From Coriaria nepalensis (Eukaryota > Streptophyta > Magnoliopsida > Cucurbitales > Coriariaceae): a stretch of DNA of 64,000 bases. Location: assembly GCA_027186245.1 (NCBI GenBank), contig CP114484.1, positions 6,790,001-6,854,000 on the forward strand. The letters are read 5' to 3'. The notes under the pieces were generated by a model. That model saw only the letters and a list, made by a program, of their open reading frames with translations, had not been told where the DNA came from and made no database searches. Below, piece after piece: positions 21,731 to 32,200 of this stretch. Within the stretch, counting starts at the first letter, position 1. Every line of letters starts with the position of its first letter. The translations under genes and the position numbers were made by a program.

Positions 21731-24459
21731 ATGTTGTCTACCACTGAGAACTCCTTTGTGCTCACCACAGCCTTGACCAAGGTTGAAGACACTTCACATG
21801 GTGACTCTATTTTTGCGACCTGTAGGGCTTCTCCTACTTCGATTGTTGATACTCCTTTAGATCCTGCTGTTAGTGAAATGGCTGAATCACTGAATATGCT
21901 CATTAAAGAGATTGAAGACCTAGAGAGGACTCTCTATGCTTTGGAAAGCAGGTGCAATGTTCCACCATCCATGGATGCTCACTTTAACGTGCCTGAGCCT
22001 TTTATCATAGATCCAGATCTAGATGCATATTACTCCAAATTATCCATTAAGAAAAAACTTGTTAAGCTGACTGACATGCGATCTGCTCTACAAAAGGCCA
22101 TCTCTGACCTTCAAGATCGCTTTAATGGCATCGTTATCCCGATTCAGGGGGTATAACCATGGTGATAGCTGCAGATAGTGTAGACTCTCAGATTCCTCTT
22201 GTGAGGGCCAAACCTATACATAGAATCCTTAAGAAACCGACGCCTCCAACTCCGTCGCGGCCTTCTGCTAGCTCAAAACTTGCGGACCAGTTCAAAACTT
22301 GTCTTGGTCCTCTTCTAGAAGAAGTTTTGCGTTCAAACTCCCTCCTTTTGTACCTGAAGCAACTCAAAAGTGACAAGCTTACTATTTCAATGGAGTCTGC
22401 AGAAGTTCCGACGCCAAACACGGAGAAATTTGGGGTGGTCAACTCTGGACAACTTTCGGGTCTGATGGGTTTACCCGCAACCCAACCGGGTGGTTCTTCT
22501 TCACCCGTTCGCTCTTCCGGGCCACATCCGAGGTCAGCTCCAACGGATAGAATTGCAGCCAATCAGCGCACTCCTCATCAAGCTGGGCTGGACTCCATTT
22601 AGCCTGTTTCAAATTCAAAAGTGGGTCAACCGGGCGCCAACCCTTACCCGTTCGAATGCCGGCAGATTGTCACGGAAATCCAGTCTGTCGCGCCTGCTGA
22701 AGACCATAACGCGTCTGATGGGTTGTCGTAGAGCTATCCTCGTACGAACACAACGAGGTCGCTTCCCCAGCAGGTGACAAAGGATCCGTGTTTTTCGACT
22801 TTGGCCACACAAGTCTTGAAGGATTCTATTTTGGCCCCCAAAAAAATCATAGGTAAGTCCCCAGATTCCCCCTTTAAAACAACTAATTACCCTGAGTATT
22901 CCCCTATCACGGTGCCACCCCTGGACTCCCAGGACTTCCCTTTTCTTACCCATGAACCCATAAATAAAGCCACCATAGTCTTTCCAAAAATTCTAAAAAA
23001 CCCCCTTGCCATTTTAAATCAAAAAACAGTGTGGCCAAAAAATACCCCCCCAATCAACCCCACCCCCACTGCCGCCCACCCCCACTCCAATCACCCACTA
23101 CTAATTGTTACCCACCCCACCACCATGCACCGGCCGGCCACCACCCCCTCCGGTGACCGGTAAAAGTTAGAGTCAAAGTCAACAGTCCCTATTGAAACAC
23201 CGAAAGTCAACAATTTGCTCTCCACCTCCCCAAAGATCCCTTCTCTAACCCAACTACTCCCCCTAAACCTTCCAAATCTTGGAGTGAGATTGTTAAGCCC
23301 ATTTCTATACATGAACCCTTATTCAACCTACTTTATATTCAACCTTCTTTAGTGAATGGGCATGTAGTAGTTTCCCCTCCTCCTAGTGTTGCAGATTTGG
23401 GATCTGCCCTTTTAGAAAATGTGATTGTAGGCTACCTTCTCGGTTCCAAGTTGCCATTTAAGGTGATAGAAAACATTGCTATTCGGTTATGGGGGCAATT
23501 AGGATAATCAAAGTAAATTCCAATAAGGAAGGATTCTTCTTTTTCCAATTTTCAACTGACCAAGATGTTGACACTATTCTTGATAAGGGGCCTTGGTTCA
23601 TTCTTAATAGATATATGATGCTGAAAAATTAGAGACCAGGTATGGTTCTTGATAGGGAGGAATTTTCTCAAGTCCCGATTTAGATCAATTTCTATAATAT
23701 ACCTATAGAGTTTTGGACTGAGGAAGGCTTAAGCTACATTGCTAGTGCCGTCGGGATTCCTTTGAAGGTTGATAAGAATACCGAATTGAGAACATACTGG
23801 GACTTCGCTAGAATATGCGTGGAAATTGATGCTAATGATGACATTGTTGAGGATTTCGACCTTATTAACTCTTTGGGGCGCTCCATCATGATTAAGGTTG
23901 ATTACAAGTGGAAGCCCTCGGTTTGTAAGGATTATTGTTCGTTTGGGCATACTTCTTCCAAATGTCCAAAGAAAGCCATTCCTTTAGCTAAGGTTCCTAC
24001 CGCTCCGATTCCCTCCCATACTAAAAATCATTCAAAAAACTCGGAATGGAGAATTGTCAACAATAAAGGTAAATATTCTTCTACAGTATGTAGGAAGTAG
24101 TCTCACCTAGCGATGATCAAGTGGATGATGAGATGATTGGAACTTCTTTGCTGGAACAACTAAATGTTGTTGAAAGCTCCAATGCTATGGTTATGGATCA
24201 AATGAATGATGACATTAGTATTGCCCCTTTGGTGGACCATGGTGGGGATAGTGACCCCTCCCATCCTTTACCGACCCCTAATACAGGACAAAGAGTGGAG
24301 ACTAATAGTGATAGTGAATGGGAACCTAGAATTGCTTCCATGGATTCTTACAGCACTCTGAACTCCCCCGAGCAAGGGGGTCGGGAAGGTAATTATGCAA
24401 ATGGATCTCGTAAGAAGAAGAAAAAGAAGGGTCCTTCGGTTAAAAGTGTTGAAGCATGA
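21731..24459 (+). pseudogene. LINE-A ORF1, unit 1 (+)
   Basis: Starts at the ATG of MLSTTENSF; the upstream in-frame ATG seen in the minus-strand copies is ACG here. Features in order: coiled coil (MAESLNMLIKEIEDLERTL, with IKKKLVKLTDMRSALQKAI); KPIHRILKKPTPPTPSRPS; a Pro/Ser/Thr-rich linker of about 250 residues; SKSWSEIVKPISIHEP; the DUF4283-type domain (GSALLENVIVGYLLGSKLPF to DKNTELRTYWDFARICVEID); a zinc knuckle; an acidic Ser-rich segment; and a RKKKKKKGPS tail with TGA at 24457. The knuckle reads VCKDYCSFGHTSSKCPKK, so the second Cys is Tyr, as in the matching copy at 50.3 kb. Frameshifts and stops near 22155, 22600, 23162, 23500 and 24098 kill it. Confidence 0.88.
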
Positions 24460-24766
24460 TCCTTGATTGTGGGATTTGTGGAATTTATTTTCAAGGCCTC
24501 TAACCTTGCTGTTTCTTGCCGGCTTTCTTCTCTGGTCCAATTGTTTTATTTTTGTTCTTTTGGTTGGTTTCCTTGGGGTGTGCTCCTCTCGGGTTTTTGT
24601 TGGGACTTCCTTTGAGTTGCCCCTTTGGCTTGTCTTTCTAGTGTTCTAGTTGGTGTTGGTCGCCTTTTTAGGCTATTGTATTTTTTATTTATCTTACTGT
24701 GAGCCTGCTCACCGTCCACTTGTATTCTCCTTTTTTGAAATATATATACTTACCTTTAAAAAAAAA
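24460..24766 (+). other. LINE-A 3' tail with two small hairpins
   Basis: About 300 nt after the ORF1 stop. GCCTTTTTAGGC (24662-24673) is a perfect 4-bp stem with a TTTT loop, and GTGAGCCTGCTCAC (24699-24712) is a perfect 6-bp inverted repeat. ACTTACCTTT and A9 end the element. The second hairpin is perfect in the copies at 7350, 51088 and 55738, and has one mismatch at 4797 and 29343. Confidence 0.75.
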
Positions 24767-24779
24767 CAATCATTCCAAT
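24767..24779. repeat. Target-site duplication, right copy (LINE-A + unit 1)
   Basis: CAATCATTCCAAT, identical to 21315-21327; read on the minus strand it is part of LINE-B endonuclease (DWNDC). Confidence 0.9.
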
Positions 24780-25405
24780 CCAAGTTGACAAGCACTCTAT
24801 CCAGTTTTCTAAGGATGACGTTTGGATCATTCCAGTTTGAGTTGCTCCAAGTAAACTGAAGCCCACCAAAAGCAAGGTCATCAACCTCAATATCAAAGAT
24901 ACAATCATTTAAATCACTCATGCTTCTAGTAACAGCCATGTTACCCCCCAAGTTTTTCCGAATAGAATCTAGTGACATTAAAGTCACCCAAAATAATCCA
25001 AGGTGACGGGTTAGAGATCGGCTTGAAAGTTCTAAGGGAAGACCAAAGAGACATCCTTTCACTATCAACATTAGCACCATACACAAAAGAAGCAAGACAC
25101 CACCACTTGAGATCAATAGAAGAAATCCTACAATGCAGGACTTGCTCACTAACTCCCAATAAAGTAACCACCACCTTAGAAGGATCCCAACCAACCAGAA
25201 TTCTACCACCAACTACCGGGGAATTATTATTAATGTAGTTCCAAGCAGGGCAAATAAATCTACTAATTATATCAAAATTTGGTGATTTGACTTTAGTCTC
25301 CACGATTCCCACAACACAAGCATCATGCTTGACCACTAGACTTCGTACTTCTCTTCTTTTGATAGGGTCATTTAGACCCCTAACATTCCAACTTATTATT
25401 GACAT
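24780..25405 (-). pseudogene. LINE-B ORF2, endonuclease N-terminal half, unit 1
   Basis: Starts MSIISWNVRGLNDPIKRREV at the ATG at 25405. APE-type endonuclease signatures: SWNVRGLN at the N-terminus, GIVETKV with the catalytic Glu, WCLASFVYGAN, and ILGDFNVTRFYSEKLGG. A frameshift then occurs in a C6 run (about 24942-24947) that is C5 in the second unit. The other frame continues through FDIEVDDLAFGGLQFTWSN to LDWNDCF. The SDHSP catalytic segment, RT and C-terminus are absent. It would nick DNA as part of a whole ORF2; this fragment cannot. Confidence 0.88.
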
Positions 25406-25444
25406 AAAAAGGAATTCAAAAGGGGACAGAAGAGGGATAAGAGA

Positions 25445-28230
25445 TTAAAACCTCCTATGGCGGCCCTTCTTGTTGGAGGGCCCTTTCTCTTTCTTCTTCT
25501 TTCCATAATGATTCCCGGTTTGTGCGGAGTTGGGATGGCTATCGTGAGTAGCCGACGTCGGGGAATGGGAAGTGTCTGAATCATCATCATCATCACTCCC
25601 AGTAGCCTCTTCATTAAGCAACCCCTTTTTAGGAGTGGAAACAATCAAGTCAATCGGAGCATCCTCACCTTCATGACTAATGTGAGTGTTGCTCTTACTA
25701 CTATTTGCTTCCCCCTTCTTTTGGGAAGTTACCATATGCTTCCCCTTGACTAATATCAACTACAAGATTAGCACTATTGGTTGGACTGTTGATGGCCAAA
25801 TGAGTTTCATGGTCCGAGACTTTTGGATACATAGGAGATTCCCTATTATCCATGTCTACATCATGAACATCATGAACAATCCCTTTTCGTCTCCGGTTAA
25901 CAATCTCCCATTCAGATTTAGAGGAAGTGCTTTTCATAGATTTGGGAGTCTAATCGGAGTGGGGGTTATCATTGGAAGAAACATTTTTCGGATATTTTGA
26001 AGACTTATGCCCAAAAGTGTTACAATGCTTGCACACAGATGGCTTCCATTTATAGTCAACCCGAATTGTGATGGTTTTCCCTTAACTAATAAGGAAGTCA
26101 AAGTTTTCAACAATGTCTTGCCTAGTATTTACTTCTACACATATGCGGGTAAAGTCCCGATAATTGCTATTTTCGATATTTTTATCTATCTTAATAGGCA
26201 CTCCGATCACACTAGCCACATAGCTTAGGCCTTTCGCCGTCCAAAATTCTGCCGGAATATGATAGAAGTCTACCCAGAGAGGAATTTGAGTAAATTCTTC
26301 ACGGCTAAGAACAATTCCAATTTTCCATTCTTTTAGGGCAATATATTTATCAACAAAGAACCATGGCCCTCTTTCAATAATGTCATTCACTTCACTTCAC
26401 TTTGGTTTGAGAAGTGGAAGAAATAGAAACCCTCTCTATTGGCATTAATCTTGATAAGACTCAAATGCTTCCAAAGACGGTTAGCAATGTAGTTTACAAG
26501 GTTGAAAGGGAGTTTGCTATCCAAGAAGTGCCCTACAATGATATTTTCAAGAAGAGACGCACCCAAATCTGCTATATGGGGAGGAGGTGAAACCACAATT
26601 CTCCCATCTATGATTGTTGGTTCAAAAAATTCCATGACAAAAGATGATTCATGGATGGTAATTGGTTTGACAACATCACTCCAAGTTTTGGAAATCATCT
26701 TGGACTTTTGGTCAACTTTTAGAATGTTGACTTTTTGGTCGTTGACTGTTGACCGAGGGTGTGACCGGTCACCGGCGGTGGGGGCGTCCGGCTTGGGGTC
26801 AGTGGAAGGTTGGGTGGTGGATGGGTGGGGAGGGTGTGAGGGAGTTTTGGAATTTGGCCACACTGTTTTGCTTTTAAAATTGGTAAGGGGGTTTTTTATG
26901 ATTTGTTTGAAGCTTTGGGGTTGTGATTGGGTCTGAGAGGTAGAATTTTTAATTTGTTGGGGAAGGAAAGGAGAATCTAGAGGGGCGGGGGTTTTTGATT
27001 GATTTAGGTTTGAAATGGGGAAATGACAAGTAGAATTAATAGAGTCTGAGGACTTACCCGTAATTTCAAAATGGAGGATTTTCTAATTTTCCGTAACTTC
27101 TAAGGCAGAATGCAGAAAAACAATTTCTTCTATAGTCTGATAGGGGGGAGTGAGCCGTTGTATCTTCGTACAAGGATTCAAATATCCTTTGTCAGATGAG
27201 GTAGGCAACTTTTTAGAGGAAGGATGCAGGTTTGCAGACGGTCCAGACCGGGGGGCGTGGGTTGACCCGATGAAATCGGCTTTGTCAGCAACCAAATATC
27301 ATGCCCAGCACCACGTGGATGGTTTTCATTGGTTGGAGAAATGTCTGTTGGTGCTGATCTCATCACTTGTGAGGCATCAGACCCGGGTTGGTTAGAAGAG
27401 AGAGTTGGGTCCGCGGGTTGACCCGTAAAGCTCATCCGACCCGGAATTTGACCACCGTTGACCGTCGTGAGAAATGTCATATTCGACGCCGGTGAACCCT
27501 CTGAACGGTTTGAAAGGATATTTCGGACGATTCTGGGCAAGTTTTGACGGGTGGAAACATGAGAAAACTGCTGGGTTATGCACTGAGAAAGATCCATCTT
27601 CTCCAAATGACCTGCAAGCATGGAGTTCGCCGAGGAGCGCGTCGGAGTGGGGGGAGTAACCTTTTTTAAGATGCCACGAATAGGTTTAGGCCTAGGTTGG
27701 TTAACTTTGTTGTCTTGAGTTTCCGGTGTACCATTTGCATGGCTAGGAGGGAGAGTCACCGATCTGCTTGCATTGACGCCACCATGGTTGCGTTCATGGA
27801 GTTGGGATATTTCTTGGAACAGCATTGTCTTCATGGCAGCAAGCTTACAAAGCTCTCTAGACATAGCTTCAATGGAAATATGGGCCGAGATGTTCGGGTC
27901 AACGATGAAAGGAGATGGGCTATTGAAATGAGCTTCCATTGACGGGGGGATGTTCATCTTGCTTTCCAGGGAATAAAGCTTCCTTTCCAGCTCTTCAATT
28001 TCTTCTATCTGAAATTTAATAGAACCCTCCATTTCATATACCAACAACTTGAGAGAGACTTCACTGGCAGATAGAGCTTCCATAGAGGCAGCAGGGGAAG
28101 CGTTCTCCTGTAACGCTGATGTGAGGCTAATAGGAGAGGTGGCTTCTAGTTTGTCCTGGGAAAGGACTTCGCGCTCGTTTAGAGATTCTTCCAAAACTAA
28201 TGAACCTGCAGAGACAGAAGTGGAAATCAT
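25445..28230 (-). pseudogene. LINE-B ORF1, unit 1 (-)
   Basis: Starts MISTSVSAGSLVLEESLNER at 28230; the first 350 codons are open to 27178. In order: VSAGS start; coiled coil (YEMEGSIKFQIEEIEELERK); MNIPPSMEAHFNSPSPFIVDP; KPIRGILKKVTPPTPTRSS; Ser/Thr-rich linker; SKTWSDVVKPITIHESSF (about 26.75 kb); DUF4283-type region (GASLLENIIVGHFLDSKLPF, KGLSYVASVIGVPIKIDKN); zinc knuckle near 26.0 kb whose last Cys codon reads Tyr (SKYPKN); acidic tail ending KKKEKGPSNKKGRHRRF. Breaks lie near 27178, 26390, 26080 and in a C run at about 25707, which has one C fewer and stays open in the second unit. The first 0.8-1 kb is almost identical to the + copy at 36456. Confidence 0.88.
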
Positions 28231-28580
28231 GGTTAGAGGTAAAGGTTTGATTGTGTGAGAAACTTAGAGAAAGAAGGAGAAGGAATCAAAAAAGGAAGGA
28301 TTTTCCGGTGGTCCGGCAGTCAGCGTAGGCAGAGGCGCGACTGAGGTGGGGAAGCGAAGGCGATGGTCTGGCGGTCAGGTGGAGGTTGACGGCAGATGGC
28401 AAGGCGGTTGTCAACGCATGGGGCAGAGGAGGGAGGTGTCGTAGGTTAGAGGAGATGAATAGTCACGGCTGGTTTTGACTTTTAGGACAAAATGAGAATT
28501 TTTAATAAAGTTAATCAAAGTTGAATTCTAGAGATAAGAGAGAATTTCTCTCCCTAGAATTTTTCTTCATCCCTTTTCCA
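28231..28580 (-). promoter_or_regulatory. LINE-B 5' UTR, unit 1 (-)
   Basis: G/A-rich on the + strand, C/T-rich on the sense strand. Near its 5' end the TCTAGAGAT...CTCTCCCTAGA stretch (about 28528-28560) is a degraded form of the leader hairpin seen in the + copy. L1-type LINEs use an internal promoter in this region; none can be proved from sequence. Its first 75 bp relative to the + copy are missing. Confidence 0.5.
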
Positions 28581-28582
28581 TT

Positions 28583-29273
28583 AATGCACTTAGTAGTAAT
28601 TTTTGTGGGATACATGTGTTTGTTTCATATTAAAATGATGTCGATGAGTCTCCTATAACTAGTAAATCATATAAAAGCGATTAGAACGAATTATATTCTG
28701 CACTTTAAATACAAGTTTCATGTAAAATTTGCTAATAATCTTTGTAGGACATGTATGTGTTTGTTTCACCTAAAAATGATGTCGATGAGTCCTCTCAAGC
28801 TAGTAAATCGTATGAAAGCGAATAGAATTATTTCTATTTTTGCATTTCAAATACAAGTTTGGTGCACAACTTGCTAATAATCTTTGTGGGACACGTATAC
28901 ATTTATTTCACCTCAAAACCATATCAATGAGTCCCCTAAAGTAAGTAAATCATATGAAGGTGATACGAACGAATTCTATTGTCGCCCTTCAAACACAAGT
29001 TTCGTGCACAACTTGCTAATAATCTTTGTGGGACACGTATATGTTTGTTTCACCTAAAAATGATGTCGATGAGTAGAGCTAGTAAATCGTATGAAAGCGA
29101 TTAGAACGAATTCTATTTTCGTACTTCAAATACAAGTTCCATGCATAACTCGCTAATAATCTTTGTGGGATACGTATGTGTTTGTGTCACTCTAAAATGA
29201 TGTCGATGAGTCCCCTACTTCTAGTAAGTCATATGAAAACGATTAGAAAGGAGAATACAATTTTTTTAGGTGT
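28583..29273 (-). repeat. 142-bp satellite, reverse orientation, unit 1 short block
   Basis: About five monomers in the opposite orientation to blocks 1 and 2 (reads CTTTGTGGGACACGTATG, GATGTCGATGAGTCC, GCTAGTAAATC, GAATTCTATTTTCGC on +). It lies between LINE-B(-) and LINE-A(-). The right edge degenerates into duplicated pieces of a LINE-A 3' tail (GGAGAATACA, GGTGTATATTTCAA) just before the LINE-A poly-T. Confidence 0.92.
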
Positions 29274-29288
29274 ATATTTCAAATACAA

Positions 29289-32200
29289 TTTTTTTTTTGA
29301 AAGGTAAGTGTATATTTCAAGAAAGGAGAATACAGGTGCACAGTGAGCAGGCTCATAGTAAGAAAAATAAAAAATACAATAGCCTAAAAAGGCGACCAAC
29401 ACCAACTAAAACACTAGAAAGACAAGCTAAAAGGGCAACTCCAAGGAAGTCCCAACAAAAACCCAAGAGGAGCATACCCCAAAGAAACCAACCTAAAGAA
29501 CAAAAATAAAACAATTGGACCAGAAGAAAGCGGCAAGCTACAGCAAGGTTAGAGGCTTGAAAATAAATTCCATAAATCCCACAATCAAGGATCATGCTTC
29601 CACACTTTTAAACGAAGGACCCTTCTTTTTCTTCTTCTTACGAGAGCCATTTGCATAATTACCATCACGACCCCCTTGCTCAGGGGAGTTCGGAGTGCTG
29701 TAAGAATCCATGGAAGCAATTCTAGGTTCCCCTTCCCTATCACTATTTTTCTCCACTCTTTGTCCTGTATTAGGGGTCGGTAAAGGATGGGAGGGGTCAT
29801 TATCCCCACCATGGTCCACCAAAGGGGCAATACTAATGTCATCATTCATTTGATCCATAACCATAGCATTGGAGCTTTCAACAACGTTTAGTTGTTCCAA
29901 CATAGAAGTTCCAATCATCTCATCATCCATTTGATCATCGCTAGGTGAGACTACTTCCTCCATACTAGTAGAAGAATATTTACCTTTATGGTTGACAATT
30001 CTCCATTCCGAGTTTTTTGAATGATTTTTAGTATGGGAGGGAATCGGAGTGGTAGGAACCTTAGCTAAAGGAATGGCTTTCTTTGGACATTTGGAAGAAT
30101 TATGCCCAGATGAACAACAATCCTTACAAACCTTAATAAGGTCAAAATCCTCAACAATGTCATCATTAGCATCAATTTCCACGCATATTCTAGCGAAGTC
30201 CCAGTATGTTCTCAATTCAGTATTCTTATCAACCTTCAAAGGAATCCCAACGGCACTAGCAATATAGCTTAAGCCTTCCTTAGTCCAAAACTCTATAGGT
30301 ATATTTGATCAAAATCGGGACTTTAGAAAATTCCTCCCTATCAAGCACCATACCGGGTCTCCAATTTTTCAGCACCATATATCTATTAAGAATGAACCAA
30401 GGCCCCTTATCAAGGATAGTGTCAACATCTTGATCAGTTGAAAATTGGAAAAAGAAGAATCCTTCCTTATTGGAATTTACTTTGATTAACCCTAATTGCC
30501 CCCATAACCGAATTGCAATGTTTTCAACCACCTTAAAAGGCAAATTGGACCGAGAAGGTAGCCTACAATCACATTTTCTAAAAGGGCGGATCCCAAATCT
30601 ACAACACTAGGAGGAGGGGAGACTACTACACGCCCATTCACAAAAGAAGGTTGAATATAACGTATGTTGAATAAGGGTTCATGTATATAAATGGGCTTAA
30701 CAATCTCACTCCAAGATTTGGAAAATTTAAGGGGAGTAGTTGGGTTAGAAGAAGGGATCTTTGGGGAGGTAGAGAGCAAATTGTTGACTTTCGGTGTTTC
30801 AATAGGGACTGTTGACTTTGACTCTAACTTTGACCGGTCATCGGAGGGGGTGGTGGTCGGCCGGTGCATGGTGGTAGGGTGGGTAACCATTGGTAGTGGG
30901 TGATTTGAGTGGGGGTGGGCGGCGGTGGGGGTGGGGTTGATTGGGGGGGGTGTTTTGGCCACACTGTTTTTTGATTTAAAATGGCAGGGGGGGTTTTTTA
31001 GAATTTTTGGAAGGACTGGGGTGGCTTTATTTATGGGTTCATGGGTAAGAAAAGGAAAGTCCTGGGAGTCCAGGGGCGGCACCGTGATAGGGGAATACTC
31101 GGGGTAATTAGTTGTATTAAAGGGGGAATCTAGGGACTTACCTGTGATTTTTTTGGGGGCCAAAATAGAATCCTTCAAGACTTGTGTGGCCAAAGTTGAA
31201 AAACACGGATCCTTTGTCGCCCTATTAGGGAAGCGACCTCGTTGCGTCCGTACGAGGATAGATCTGTGACAACCCATCAGACATGTTATGGTCTTCAGCA
31301 GGCGCGACAGACTGGATTTCTGTGACAACCCGCGGGCATTCAGATGGGTAAGGGTTGGCGCCCGATTGACCTGCTTTTGAATTTGAAATAGGCTGAATGG
31401 AGTCCAGCCCAGCTTGATGAGAAGTGTGCTGATTGGCTGCAATTCTATCCATTGGAGCTGACCTCGGATATGACCCAGAAGAGTGAACGGGTGAAGAGCC
31501 ACCCGGTTGGGTTGCGGGTAAACCCATCAACCTCGATAGTTGACCAGAGTTGACCACCCCAAATTTCACCGTGTTTGGCATCGGAGCTTCTGTAGACTCC
31601 GTCGAAATAGTAAGCTTGTCACTTTTGAGTTGCTTCAGGTCCAAAAGGGGGGAGTTTGAGCACAAGACTTCTTCTGGAAGAGGACAAAGACAAGTTTTGA
31701 AGTGGTCAGCAAGTTTAGTGCCAGTAGAAGGCCGCGGCGAAGTTGGAGGCGTCTGTTTCTTAAGGATTCCACGTATAGGTTTTGGCCCTCACAAGAGGAA
31801 TCTGAGAGTCCACACTATCTGCAGCTATCACCATGGCTATACCCACTGAACCTGGGATAACGACGCCATTAAAGCGATCTTGAAGATCAGAGATGGCTTT
31901 TGTAGAGTAGATCGTATGGCAGTCAGCTTAACAAGTTTTTTCTTAATGGATAATATGGAGTAATATGCATCCAGATCTGGATCTATGATAAAAGGCTGGG
32001 GCACGTTAAAGTGAGCATCCATAGATGGTGGAACATTGCACCTGCTTTCCAAAGCATAAAGAGTCCTCTCCAGGTCTTCAATCTCTTCAATGAGCATATT
32101 TAGTGATTTAGCCATTAGTAACAGCGCGAGATCCAAAGGAGTATCAACAATCGATGGAGGAGAAGCCCTACAGATCGCAAAAATAGAGTCACAATGTGAA

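Larger units (their letters stand above)
21328..24766 (+). mobile_element. LINE-A, ORF1-only element, unit 1 (+)
   Basis: Apparently full length: exact 13-bp target-site duplications flank it, the 5' end starts AAGCTATAGT, and it ends in nine A residues. It has a 5' UTR of about 400 bp, an ORF1 remnant (21731-24459) and a 3' region of only about 300 bp, with no endonuclease or RT. The final 110 bp match the tail of LINE-1. Just after the ORF1 stop, TGGAATTTATTTTCAAGGCC near 24478 resembles the WNIQGL-coding start of ORF2, suggesting ORF2 was lost by internal deletion. Three other copies in the window have the same layout, so it is a family and not one damaged element. It inserted where LINE-B and LINE-C meet. 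Confidence 0.88.
24767..28580 (-). mobile_element. LINE-B, unit 1 (-), 3'-truncated
   Basis: Minus-strand LINE: 5' UTR (about 28231-28580), ORF1 (28230-25445), a 39-nt spacer, and ORF2 from 25405 down to the LINE-A insertion. The endonuclease stops before its SDHSP motif; a few further bases continue on the far side of LINE-A (21309-21327) before LINE-C begins. The simplest history is LINE-C inserted into LINE-B, then LINE-A inserted beside that junction, then the 3' half lost. Its 5' UTR is about 75 bp shorter than in the + copy at 36034. Satellite in reverse orientation lies on its 5' side. Confidence 0.87.

Noticed and set aside
21336..21776. 146-codon Ser/Pro-rich ORF across the LINE-A leader
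   Set aside because: It covers the CT-rich 5' UTR and runs into the ORF1 start in another frame. The unit-2 copy does not preserve it, so it is compositional.
22848..22860. Possible 5' splice site (GGTAAGTCC) in ORF1, also at 37568 and 53440
   Set aside because: The word codes for GKS in open copies, and the ORF continues in frame with no clear acceptor. It is more likely coding conservation.
26502..26936. Antisense ORFs of 80-150 codons inside LINE ORF1 (for example 26502-26936, 27697-27942, 19505-19792)
   Set aside because: They lie opposite recognised ORF1 domains and recur in every copy as shadows of the sense frame. No independent signal supports translation.
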